Below, piece after piece: positions 12,180 to 21,917 of a stretch of DNA of 64,000 nucleotides (positions are counted from its first letter, which is position 1; every line of letters starts with the position of its first letter). The DNA lies in assembly GCA_034638255.1 (NCBI GenBank), contig JAWPGT010000006.1:992001-1056000 (forward strand). The letters are read 5' to 3'. The stretch comes from Coprinus comatus (lineage: Eukaryota > Basidiomycota > Agaricomycetes > Agaricales > Agaricaceae). The position numbers and the translations under genes were made by a program. The notes under the pieces were generated by a model. That model worked only from the letters and a program-made list of their open reading frames with translations. It had not been told where the DNA came from and ran no database searches.

Positions 12180-15100
12180 CACATTATGAAATTGTCCTTC
12201 CTCCAGATCTTGTAGCTCAAAAGGTTGAACCACAAAATTAACTGGTGCAATTCTACTTCAGGAACTTGACATTATTGATAGATTCCTTGGTTCAGATGGT
12301 TTACGTTTTGGGTGCCAAAACTTGGACATCCAAGAAGATTCTGATTTTGTAATGGAGTTCAACTTTGGCAAGGTTAGAAGTAGACTGCTTCTACTTCCGC
12401 TCAGACTGGTCATCTGTATTCTCGGATGTGTTTGGTTGTTGATGAGGCGACTCCTTGGGATCCTCCTGACTAGGCTGGCTTTGGTCCTTGGGAGGTGAGT
12501 TATTATCTTCATCACTCAAGTAGATGTACTCATCCCCTGATCCTTCGTCTTTATCAGAATCATCAATTTTGTATCCCATCACACGCATTCTATTTTTCCT
12601 ATACCAACTTACAAGATCGAGGCTCGGATCCGCTAGCTGATGTTTTGTAATCACCAGAGGGTCCTCATAGTGTATGTCATGAACAAGATAATGCTCATTA
12701 TCCATCCTGCTAACAGAGAACCTCAGATCGCCTGATTGTACCCCTGGGTATTCATGAACTACCAGCTCATACAATCCATTCAATATCCAATTTGCATTAT
12801 TGCAGTATGGGTCTCTCCAATCTGTACTTATGTGTCTGACTATCATGCAGTCGAGATGGTTGGAGGGAGTTGGCTGGTACAGAAAGTGGTTCAGATGATG
12901 ATAGAAGTGTCTGGCCACTGACAAGGGGCTCCAGGTGAGTATACAATCTTCTTGAAATGTCATTTGGAACCTAAAGCAAGTATCCCACATGGAATATTCA
13001 TTCTCACCACTTCTCCTGATCCTAAACCTGGAATTCATCCTTCTTGTTTGGTGTTCTGAGTCACTAGGGTTAGAGGAGTAAGGGGAATAGTGGTGTAGTA
13101 TGGCTGATAGTCTGCTCAGCCCAACGTCTCCAATCCATGATCTGAATCTCAGTCCTGAATCAGGGTTGTGGTGTAGTATGATAAGGCTTTCAAATCTCAA
13201 GAACCTCATGCCTTTGTAGTAGAATGATATTGGTGAGTCTCCTCCTTGTGGACTTAGGGAAGGCAATAGTGCTGAGGCTTCAACGTTATATTGCCATTTA
13301 TTAGTGAGGTCCTTAAATGATATACTCTGATTTTTGGATTCCAGGTGAAGTCGGAAAGATCTGTTGACTCCATCATACTCCAAACCCATGCCTGTGTCCC
13401 TTATTAATTCATGGTGAGCAATTGATATTTTATCAAACAAGTGGGGATCTGTCATTCTCATTTCTTGTACTAGATCCTTGCCCTCCTCCATCAGGAAATT
13501 ATATGCTGAGTCAAGGTACTCATCCATATTTGTTATCATGGAGAATAATGGGATGCTATCAAGTGACACAGAGTTGTGAGTCTCACTATCCAGATTTTCA
13601 ATCTCTCTAATAACCGATAACTCAATGTTATTGTTTGAGAATCCAGGAGGTTTTGATCTGCTGGATGATTGAACTTTGTTTCATTCAGGACATTGCCTAG
13701 ACATGTGTCCAGACTCTTTACAGTTGAAACACTTGTTCTCAGATCTGAGCCTATCCTTTTCTTCACTCGTCATGGGTGCTTTTCTCATTGGTGGTGCTGT
13801 CCTAAAGGGACGTGTATCCTTATGATTATGGTCTGGTTTCCCAAGACCATTTGTCTTCTTTCTGAAAGATCTCTCTTTGCTGCAATGGTTTCTCCTGTTT
13901 GAAGATCCTTCCGATGAATTGTGTCTACTGTGATTTCTAGAACAATGTCTATTATTTCTGTCACCCTTTCGACTATCATCCCCTCTCTCTTGATCCTTGG
14001 GAAGTCCTTGGAAGAGAGAGTCAGCAATTTCATTTAGTTCCACAGCTTGTAATATAGTGTGGAACGAACATGTTTCTGGGTTCAGCTTATCCTTCCACAA
14101 GGCTGCCTGTAGACTCTTGTGCAGACCATCCCAAAGTTTGTGTACTTTAGTCCTTTTACCAGATAGTCCAACCATGATGAATAACTCATTCAACTCAGAT
14201 GCATACTCCTTGACAGGTCTGCTTCCTTGGAAACAGTTATCAAGTTTGCATCTCTAAATAGCCTTGAAGTTTGCTGGGAAGCAGTAGTTGAACAACTCCG
14301 TGAAGAAAGTTGTCAATTTCCAATGCTGACTTCTTAGCAAAACTTCTCAAGTGTAAAAGGTATATGCCTTGTCAGTTAAGAAGTTTGATATGACTGACAC
14401 TTGTCGTTCCTTAGGTATCTGACCATCAAGGACATAATTGGTAGATTGTGTGACAAACCAATGGAAGGTTTGAGGATTGGCATTCCCATTGTACTTCTCA
14501 GGTGGAATTGGTTTCAGTAAAGAGTTACTGCCTTTGTACTTAGTGTAAGTTTTCTTACTTTTATGTTTGTGTTTCTTATGAGACTTTTTCCTGTTCTTGC
14601 GAGAGTGCTCACTGCCAGAGGAGGAGTCATGACTCAATTCAGAGGATGAGGATCCTGAGTCTGATGAGCTCTCAGTGAGTGATTCATCTGAGGAGCTCAT
14701 TGAGTACTCAGAGTCACTTGAGTCCGAAGGCTCAGTCTCATTTTCACTATCACTAGAGAGGTCTGCTTTAATGGGCTTGCGTTTCTTGTTCAAGCCATTC
14801 AACACCCTTCCAAGATAACTATCAGGGTTCACCTGATTTGAGGGGAGTAGATTTTTCTCTCCTTCTGACTTGGACTTGTGTTTAGCATGCCTCCTTTTGT
14901 TCTTCTTCTGGGACTTAGTTGATGCTTTCTCAATACTTTGTTTAAAGTCATCCAAAAGTTGAGACTTCCCACGTTCTTCTTTTTGAGAAGTCTTCTTCTT
15001 GGAATTGTTCTTCTTTTTACTTTCAGTCTCAGTTGACACGACCTCATGGTGGTTCATTGCCTGTTTATTTTGTGGAGCACTACCTTGGGATTTTTCAGGG

Positions 15101-15812
15101 TTGGATGTACTCGACAGTCCAACCTCACTCCTCTTTTTCTTTTCGATCTCAGCCTTGAACATCTCAAGTAGTTGTTCCTGGGCTTCAGTGTTCAGCTTGT
15201 CGAGTGGGATATTCAACAACCCCCAGTTGGATGGGTTGGGTCCCTTTCCTTTGTCTTTTGTAGTGGCATCCTTGTCATCAGAATCCAATGATGATGACTC
15301 TTGGTCACTTGACAAAGTGCGAATGCATTTTACTAGCAGTTTGCATTCTTCTTTGGTGAGGCTGGCAGTTGCAAGATTGATTGCATCAATCTGCTCCTCT
15401 ATGAACTGCTCTCCTCCATTGTGAGGAGAGGCTTCACTATCATTTGAACTGTCACTCTCTTTGTTGTCTTCCTCAATGAAGGCAGATTTATTTTTCAGAG
15501 GTAGACTAGCTACAGGAGTTGTACTGACTATGGTAGCTAGAGAGTTTTTATCCTGATGGCTTCCATCAGGTCCATCAGGATTGCTCGCTGATGTAGGACC
15601 ATCCTCGTGGTCATGATTACTAAGTTGGCTCTCTGCCCTTCCCTCTGCGATCTCACTAGATGTCTGGTCTTGGAGATTCTCTGCACCGGCTGAGGTGGAA
15701 GTAGGGGTTTTTAAAGGAACAGAAGTGGGCATACCTTTCTTTGGAGCTACTCTCCGAGAAGGGACTGACCCTTTTTGAATCTCTTGGTCTCAAAACGAAT
15801 ATGACGACATGG
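12180..15812 (-). pseudogene. old Ty3/gypsy gag and inter-domain region
   Basis: Reverse-strand gypsy remnant. From 15812 (MSSYSF, TGA, DQEIQKGS) a Ser/Asp/Lys-rich gag N-terminus runs to 14347. The gag core continues (FHWFVTQSTNYVLDGQ) into 14193-13681 with a CCHC knuckle CFNCKESGHMSRQC (about 13690). Next, 13569-12391 is a 392-residue open stretch of the kind that separates knuckle and protease in basidiomycete gypsy elements. It ends in an acidic/Gln-rich tail. Stops near 15793 (TGA), 14348 (TGA) and 14255 (TAG) fall where Arg or Gln fits. Protease, RT and integrase are missing. No reliable LTR was found on either side. Confidence 0.75.
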
Positions 15813-16063
15813 TGACGAAGCGAGTGATGGTGGCAAGATAGATAAGATAAAGAAATTGTTGACAGCAGCAACTTGATGGAGATCTCGGTTGATCAGACCA
15901 AGGGGGATCCAGTAGAGAGGCATTGTTGGTGTTTTGTTGTTAGTTGCTTTGAGTCTTCTTGAGGTAGAGTCAGATAGAAGCAGATAGTTTTTTGGCTGTT
16001 AAAAATATGTGGCATCAGGTGATTGGAATCACTGTGAGTGCACACAAAACTATTCTTAAGCTA
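15813..16063 (-). other. leader or short LTR remnant of the old gypsy element
   Basis: Reading the reverse strand toward the gag start there is an AACACCAACA end at 15924 followed by ATGCCTCTCTACTGGATCCC, which resembles an LTR end plus leader. The opposite LTR border cannot be placed. Left as unresolved leader sequence. Confidence 0.35.
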
Positions 16064-16657
16064 AGGTAGACAATGCCTTATTTCTGCACCCCTTATGTAA
16101 TCAACATTTCCCCTAAGTCATGCCTCATATTTAAACACTTCCACAACATTTAAGTAGTAAATATCTCCAAGGGAGTATAGGGGGGATTTGTTTGAGCAAC
16201 TCCCTGGAAACAAAATTTCAAAACTCAAAAAAATGAGTAAGATATTGAGAATTCTTTGTTTTTACCAAAAAAGCTCAAAACATCCTATTATTCAATTCTA
16301 CACTCAAAAGATTTTGTGTCAAAAAATCGAGCAAGTGATTTGGCCGCTTACACAATATGTTTGATGTGACTGATCATGACATACTAGTGATGTAACATAC
16401 CCACAAGGTCACGGTTTCAACTCTCATGTAGAAATAAATATAAAGTGCTTAAAACTGTTAACCAGACATTTACTCTATAATTAGAGTGCTGCAAATAGGC
16501 AGATACATTATTATAGGCCTTAGAGAATTAAAAGGCAAAATTAATTTCCCAGAATCTGCTGCCTCAACTTCAAATTTTTTTGAGATCCAACATTTGGCTG
16601 CTTATATAAGCACATTATGTAAGGTGTAGAAATAAGGTGTCGTCTACCTTACAAGAT
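16064..16657. mobile_element. MITE-like element with ~40-bp terminal inverted repeats
   Basis: The left end TAAGGTAGACAATGCCTTAT continues TTCTGCACC. The reverse complement of the right end gives TAAGGTAGACGACACCTTAT continuing TTCTACACC. The ends match over about 40 bases with a few substitutions and a 2-base gap. The interior (about 510 bp) is A/T-rich and non-coding. No convincing TSD was seen, so class and exact ends are open. Confidence 0.6.
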
Positions 16658-17053
16658 GTAACAGTCCAATGTAATGGATATTTAAGAAAAGCCTGTCTAA
16701 TACAAAACAGGGGTGCAAGTCTTTTATAGTAGATAACATATTTGGTAATGAGAGGGAATCATAACAAAGAAGATTTAACTAGGAGATAACAGGAGATCTG
16801 ATAATGGTATGATCACGTGAGAAGTATACGTTTCCACCACAGATAGGTCTCGGTCTCTCAGTCTTCAGACAAATTTCCCCCACATATATCCTTGTTTTTC
16901 CTTAGGAACTTGTGCATACATCCACTCTGGACCCACCTCCAGTTTCCAAAACTCATTCCAGTGGTGTTAAACTAGCACCTTATCATGACAACATCAATCG
17001 GATTCAATGTCTAGCGACTACACACCTTAGAACTCCTGCTTCTCCCACCTTTG
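16658..17053. other. spacer before copia-B, possible exon remnant
   Basis: No intact gene. A short plus-strand open stretch near 16925-17053 looks coding in composition (reads LDPPPVSKTHSSGVKLAPY) but is cut by the copia LTR and matches nothing I recognise. Confidence 0.4.
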
Positions 17054-17401
17054 TGTCAGGAATGCTCTAGACAGTCCCCAAGGTCAGTATTTATTGTTGG
17101 TTGAGGTTAGAAGAGTTGTGGTTGGATATTCTGTTTGGAGTTCTGGACTTGTAGATTGTTTCCGCTTTCTGTGACATCACAATGTCACGTCACACGTTAC
17201 TGAAGCGTCCTGCAGACACATGAAGACTCTCTAGTCTAATACAAGTGTCTGCAGGTGAGTAGTTAAGAAGTTATTGTATCTTTCTAGTCTAATACAAGTG
17301 TCTGCAGTGTTTGTGTTCTATCTCAGTCATTTCTCATTGGTCTCCTTCCATTCCTTCGTCATTGTGCTCGTCTCGTCGTCCTCTACGATCCTGCGCTTAC
17401 A
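17054..17401 (+). repeat. 5' LTR of copia-B
   Basis: 348 bp, TGTCAGGAATGC to GCGCTTACA. It differs from the 3' LTR at about ten positions, mostly transitions, plus a small indel. Related copies: 484-831 (reverse), 21324-21670 and the solo LTR at 36641-36988 (reverse). Confidence 0.95.
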
Positions 17402-17413
17402 GGTTATGGGCCC
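17402..17413 (+). other. primer-binding site of copia-B
   Basis: GGTTATGGGCCC directly follows the LTR and is complementary to the initiator tRNA-Met anticodon arm. This implies half-tRNA priming of minus-strand DNA synthesis, as in copia and Ty5. Confidence 0.78.
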
Positions 17414-17503
17414 CGTGCTTTAGGACTTCAAGAAACACGTTATTTATTCACATATTCCACTCTCTACTGCTCAACACTCTTTCTACTATTTTACAACGAC
17501 TTT

Positions 17504-19705
17504 ATGGCTTTCAAAATGCGTCACTCATCCTCTGGACATCCCTCCCTTCCTCCTAAACCTTCAGCTCTACCTCAGGCCGCTTTTCCAACCACAAAATGCG
17601 ATTTTTGCGGAGTTACAGGCCACTCTCAGGTTTCATGCTTTAGTTTTGAGAAGGCAAAGGCAAAAGCTCAATATCTCGCCAACCGACCGTCCGAATCACG
17701 TCAAACTCGTCATACACGTTTATCTCATATTTCGCAAACGACACCCAAAATTTGGTGCGACGAGACGAACTCCTTCATTACCGAGTTTGCTGGCAATGCA
17801 ACATCTACCCTTCCTTCCTCCAGCCCTCTCCAACCTCATGCAAGTTTCCAATGGCTTTGTGACACCGGTGCTACATCTCACATGTCTCCCCACCATCACT
17901 GGTTCAGGAACTACACCCCCTCTCGCATTCCCATTCGCTTGGCTGATCATTCTGTGGTTTACTCAGCTGGCATAGGTTCTGTGGTGTTTGAGCCTATTCT
18001 GAAAGGAAAGAAGGCTAGACCGGTCGAATTTTCGAGGGTTTTACACGTTCCTGACCTAGGGAACAACCTCCTATCTTGCCTACATCTTACCCGACATAAA
18101 GGCTTCAATATCAACATCTCTTCCCATTCCATCACCTTCAGGAAGTCCAGATCTACTCTCTTTACTGCCACCATTGACTCTGACAACTGTGCTTACCTCA
18201 ATGGCTCAGTTATTGCCTCTGAGGTCGCTTTTTCCACCTCTACACTCCCTCTTGACCTCTCCCTCTGGCACAGACGTTTCATTCACCACAATTACTCAGA
18301 TGTGAAGAAGATGATTGCTCAAGACCTGGTTACTGGTATTTCTCTTGATTCTGATTCACTCCCTGACCCAATTTGTGAACCTTGCCTTGCTGGAAAGATG
18401 CACTCGACTTCATTCCCTCCCTCCACCCACCATACTCGATCTCCACTCGAACTCATTCATTCTGATCTCCATGGTCCTCTTCCTACACCTACTGCTCAAG
18501 GTTACAAATATTGGATTACCTTCATTGATGATGCTACTCGATTTCGGTCTGTTATATTACTCAAGGCCAAGTCTGAAGCTTTCGAAGCATTCAAACGCTA
18601 CAAAGCATGGGTAGAGAACCAACTCGGGATGAAGATCAAGGTGCTTCAAGATGATAAGGGAGGTGAATACATGTCCAATGCCTTTTGCTCCTTCACTATG
18701 GGGTGTGGTATTGAACGTAGGCACTCTACCCGTAATCGTCCTCAGCAAAATGGTCTTGCCGAACGTGCAAATCGAACAATGGGTGAACGTATCACCACCA
18801 TGCTCTCGGAATCTGGTCTTCCTCCTTCTTTCTGGGGCGAATGTATTGCCTCTATGGTTCATGTCTGGAATCACCTTCCTACTTCCCCACTTCCTCACAC
18901 CACACCATTTGAGGCCTTCTACAAGCGTAAACCTGACGTCTCTCACCTTCGAGTCTGGGGATGTACTGCCTACGTTTTCATACAAAAGGATAAGCGTACA
19001 TCTCTTGAACCTCATATGGAGAAGTGTATTTTCTTGGGTTACGAACCTGGTTACAAAGGTTGGAAGTTTTATAATCCAACAACTCGAAAGGTGATCATCT
19101 CTGAAACTGCTCATTTTGACGAACGCTACTTTCCGGGTCTTTCAAAAGGGAAGACGAACAATATTCCTGACTTCTCTCTATTCTCTATACCATCTTCCTC
19201 TTCATCATCTACTCCAACTTCGCCAATGATCTCAGGTGTTCCACTTCCCGAAGATGAGGGGGGTATTGTAGAGCATTCCACTTCACTTCCACCTCCAGTT
19301 CCTGCTGCTCCTATTCATCTTCCGGCACCTGTCCCACCTTTACCTTCACCTTCACCATCCCCACCTCACTCACCAAAACTCTCTCCACCTCCAACACCTC
19401 GCATTCAACCAGCTACACCTCCTCCTCCTCCTTCTACTCCTCCTCATCATCAACCACCATCTGCTGAACCACCATCACGTAGACGAGGTTCTCGGATTCG
19501 AATACTCTCTTGGAAAGCTCGGGAAAACCTCAACAACAACAACAACAACCCCGTTTTACATCTGAGTCTGAGGCTGAGGCTGAAGCTGAGGAGAGTGACG
19601 AAGATTTCGCGTTTTTGGTATCTGATGAGAAGAATGGTTTTAAGGAAGTTGAGTTTGCTGGTAACGTGTCATCTGGTCATCCAGGATCATTCAAAGCTGC
19701 GATGA
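17504..19705 (+). CDS. copia-B polyprotein, protease-integrase part
   Basis: 733-codon frame without internal stops. In order: CCHC knuckle CDFCGVTGHSQVSC (residues ~29-42), protease LCDTGATSHMS (~117), GAG-pre-integrase (LWHRRFIHHN, then CEPCLAGKMHS), integrase core with D of HSDLHGP, D of LQDDKGGEY and E of PQQNGLAERAN, then a Pro/Ser-rich linker. Only ~30 residues precede the knuckle, so the capsid part of gag is missing. The last 65 codons are an out-of-frame tail: the true polyprotein continues in the -1 frame (19510-21234). The switch falls at a CAA repeat near 19535. Start chosen as first Met; a second in-frame Met follows four codons later. Confidence 0.85.
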   Translation: MAFKMRHSSSGHPSLPPKPSALPQAAFPTTKCDFCGVTGHSQVSCFSFEKAKAKAQYLANRPSESRQTRHTRLSHISQTTPKIWCDETNSFITEFAGNATSTLPSSSPLQPHASFQWLCDTGATSHMSPHHHWFRNYTPSRIPIRLADHSVVYSAGIGSVVFEPILKGKKARPVEFSRVLHVPDLGNNLLSCLHLTRHKGFNINISSHSITFRKSRSTLFTATIDSDNCAYLNGSVIASEVAFSTSTLPLDLSLWHRRFIHHNYSDVKKMIAQDLVTGISLDSDSLPDPICEPCLAGKMHSTSFPPSTHHTRSPLELIHSDLHGPLPTPTAQGYKYWITFIDDATRFRSVILLKAKSEAFEAFKRYKAWVENQLGMKIKVLQDDKGGEYMSNAFCSFTMGCGIERRHSTRNRPQQNGLAERANRTMGERITTMLSESGLPPSFWGECIASMVHVWNHLPTSPLPHTTPFEAFYKRKPDVSHLRVWGCTAYVFIQKDKRTSLEPHMEKCIFLGYEPGYKGWKFYNPTTRKVIISETAHFDERYFPGLSKGKTNNIPDFSLFSIPSSSSSSTPTSPMISGVPLPEDEGGIVEHSTSLPPPVPAAPIHLPAPVPPLPSPSPSPPHSPKLSPPPTPRIQPATPPPPPSTPPHHQPPSAEPPSRRRGSRIRILSWKARENLNNNNNNPVLHLSLRLRLKLRRVTKISRFWYLMRRMVLRKLSLLVTCHLVIQDHSKLR

Positions 19706-21234
19706 ATTCCCCTGATTCACATTTGTGGAAAGAGGCGATGGACAAGGAGTACTCTACACTCGAGGCGAATGGTACTTGGGAACTTATTCCTTTACCCCGT
19801 GGTGAGAAAGCTATCAAGTCTGGTTGGGTTTACAAGATTAAGGACAATCCTGATGGTTCCATCGAACGGTATAAAGCTCGTCTTGTTGCTAAAGGTTACG
19901 CTCAACGTCCTGGATATGATTATACTGAAGTCTTTGCTCCAACATTCCGTCCTGCTTCCCTCCGCCTCATTGTCGCCCTTGCCGCCAAAGAAGGTTACAA
20001 GTTACGCTCTATCGACATCTCCTCCGCCTTTACTTATGGTGACTTGGAAGAAGAGATCTATATGCGTCAACCTGAAGGTTATCATTTTGGTGACTCAAAC
20101 ATGGTTTTTAGGCTTCGAAAATCGCTTTATGGACTCAAACAAGCAGCTCCACAATGGAACAAGAAACTTCACTCGGTCTTCATTTCACTTGGTTACATTC
20201 GACTCCAATCTGACAGCTCTATCTACATCTACTCTAAAGGTCCAGTCAAGGTTATTGTTCCCATTTTCATTGACGATATTACTCTCGCTTCGAAGGATGA
20301 CAAGGCCATGGACGATACAATCAAAGAGCTCTCTACTCACTTCAAACTTCGAGATCTCGGCTCTACCTCCTGGTTATTGGCTGTTAAGGTTGATCAAGAC
20401 CCCTCTCATCGCTCTATTTCGCTTTCACAAGAGAAATATGTCAAGGAACTCCTTGAACGCTTCCAGATGTCTGACTGTCGACCCGTGAAGACCCCTCTCA
20501 CTCCTGGACTCAATCTCTCCACTGTCACTGTCACTGAAGATGACAAACTCCTCATGAAAGATGTTCCCTACCTCAGCGCTGTTGGCGCTCTTCAATATCT
20601 GGCCACCATGACTCGTCCTGACATTGCCTTTGCTGTTTCTTACCTTGGGAGATTCAATCACAATCCTGGTCCTCAACATTGGGCTGCTGTCAAACATCTC
20701 TTCTGCTATCTCAAGGGCACAATGGACTATAAGCTGGTCTACAAAGGTGACATGGCTACTGAGGATCTCTTCATCACATATTCTGATGCTTCTCATGGTT
20801 CATGTCAAGAGACTGGAAGGGCTACGGGTGGTTATGTGACTTTGGTATGTGGTGCGGCTGTTGGTTGGTCTTCAAAACGTCAGAGTTTAGTCACTCTCTC
20901 CTCCACTGAAGCTGAGTACGTTGCAGCTGTTGAAGGCAGAAAGGAGATTATGTGGATGCGCAACATTCTATCTGAGTTCGGTTATTCCTTCACTTTCCCC
21001 TCCATTCTTAACATCGACAACCAATCTGCTATTACTGTTGCTAAGAATCCTGAACACCATGGTCGTATGAAGCAATTGGATTTGTGTTATTTCTGGCTCC
21101 GTGATGCTGTTCAAAACAAAGTCATTTCCCCTCTCTTTGTTCCTACCTCTGAACAACTGGCTGACATCTTCACCAAGGCTGTTGAACCAAAGGCAGTCTC
21201 TCACTTTGTTCCTCTTCTTGGACTTTCATCATAA
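19510..21234 (+). CDS. copia-B polyprotein, reverse transcriptase-RNase H part
   Basis: 574-codon open frame. RT domain from WKEAMDKEYSTLEANGTW, with KARLVAKGYAQ, IDISSAFTYG (first catalytic Asp), the SLYGLKQA motif and FIDDITLA in place of the usual YVDD (both Asp kept). RNase H follows with TYSDASHGS, TLSSTEAEYVA and NIDNQSAI, then ADIFTKAV near the end. It overlaps the upstream frame by about 195 bases in the Gln/Asn-coding repeat and is in -1 relation to it. Since the Met at 19510 lies inside the linker, this is probably the continuation of one polyprotein after a frameshift mutation rather than a separate gene. Confidence 0.85.
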   Translation: MESSGKPQQQQQQPRFTSESEAEAEAEESDEDFAFLVSDEKNGFKEVEFAGNVSSGHPGSFKAAMNSPDSHLWKEAMDKEYSTLEANGTWELIPLPRGEKAIKSGWVYKIKDNPDGSIERYKARLVAKGYAQRPGYDYTEVFAPTFRPASLRLIVALAAKEGYKLRSIDISSAFTYGDLEEEIYMRQPEGYHFGDSNMVFRLRKSLYGLKQAAPQWNKKLHSVFISLGYIRLQSDSSIYIYSKGPVKVIVPIFIDDITLASKDDKAMDDTIKELSTHFKLRDLGSTSWLLAVKVDQDPSHRSISLSQEKYVKELLERFQMSDCRPVKTPLTPGLNLSTVTVTEDDKLLMKDVPYLSAVGALQYLATMTRPDIAFAVSYLGRFNHNPGPQHWAAVKHLFCYLKGTMDYKLVYKGDMATEDLFITYSDASHGSCQETGRATGGYVTLVCGAAVGWSSKRQSLVTLSSTEAEYVAAVEGRKEIMWMRNILSEFGYSFTFPSILNIDNQSAITVAKNPEHHGRMKQLDLCYFWLRDAVQNKVISPLFVPTSEQLADIFTKAVEPKAVSHFVPLLGLSS

Positions 21235-21310
21235 TTCCTTCTCTTCCTTTTCTTTTATCACTTCACTCTTTTCCTTTCCATTTATTTCCTTCCTTTGTCT
21301 GGACTGGCTA

Positions 21311-21323
21311 GATCAGGGGGGTA
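21311..21323 (+). other. polypurine tract of copia-B
   Basis: GATCAGGGGGGTA ends directly at the 3' LTR, the usual plus-strand priming position. Confidence 0.7.
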
Positions 21324-21670
21324 TGTCAGGAATGCTCTAGACAGTCCCCAAGGTCAGTACTTATTGTTGGTTGAGGTTAAAAGAGTTGTGGTTGGATATT
21401 CTGTTTGGAGTTTTGGACTTGTAGATTATTTCCGCTTTCTGTGACATCACAATGTCACGTCACACGTTACTGAAGCGTCCTGCAGACACATGAAGACTCT
21501 CTAGTCTAATACAAGTGTCTGCAGGTGAGTAATTAAGAAGTTATTGTATGTTCTAGTCTAATACAAGTGTCTGCAGTGTTTGTGTTCTATCTCAGTCATT
21601 TCTCATTGGTCTCCTTCCATTCCTTCGTCATTGTGCTCGTCTCGTTGTCCTCTACGATCCTGTGCTTACA
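21324..21670 (+). repeat. 3' LTR of copia-B
   Basis: 347 bp, TGTCAGGAATGC to TGTGCTTACA. Followed by GGTAC, the duplicated target inside the KDZ terminal repeat (the partner is at 832-836 on the reverse strand). Confidence 0.95.
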
Positions 21671-21845
21671 GGTACATATGTATGTTCCTTTCATTATACA
21701 TATGTATGTGCCTTTTATTGTACATATGTCTGTATATATATACCCATTATTATTATATGACACATTTTTTCATGATTAATGATGATTTTCTACACCTTTA
21801 GTTTTGTCATATGCAAAAAAAAAAAAAACATAAGTTGTAGTAGGA
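21671..21845 (+). repeat. left terminal inverted repeat of the KDZ element, inner part
   Basis: Begins GGTACATATGTATGTTCC and matches the reverse complement of about 36251-36425 through CATAAGTTGTAGTAG. It includes tandem ACATATGTATG-type motifs and a poly-A run. The outer part is at 832-914. GGTAC at its start is the copia-B target duplication. Confidence 0.85.
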
Positions 21846-21917
21846 TTCTTCTAAAGACTCAAGTTTTCTAGACAATATATAGTATATTTCTTTATTAGAA
21901 TGTCAAACTATTATATT

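Larger units (their letters stand above)
17054..21670 (+). mobile_element. copia-B, Ty1/copia retrotransposon (4617 bp)
   Basis: LTR 17054-17401, PBS 17402-17413, two overlapping coding frames 17504-21234, polypurine tract 21311-21323, LTR 21324-21670. The domain order protease, integrase, RT, RNase H is that of Ty1/copia. Left flank CTTTG and right flank GGTAC do not match, so the two ends derive from different insertion events. GGTAC instead matches the flank of copia-A. The element lacks nearly all of gag upstream of the knuckle. Confidence 0.92.

Noticed and set aside
16350..16440. tRNA-like words (GGTTTCAACTC) inside the MITE-like element
   Set aside because: No convincing A box at the right distance and no stem pairing.
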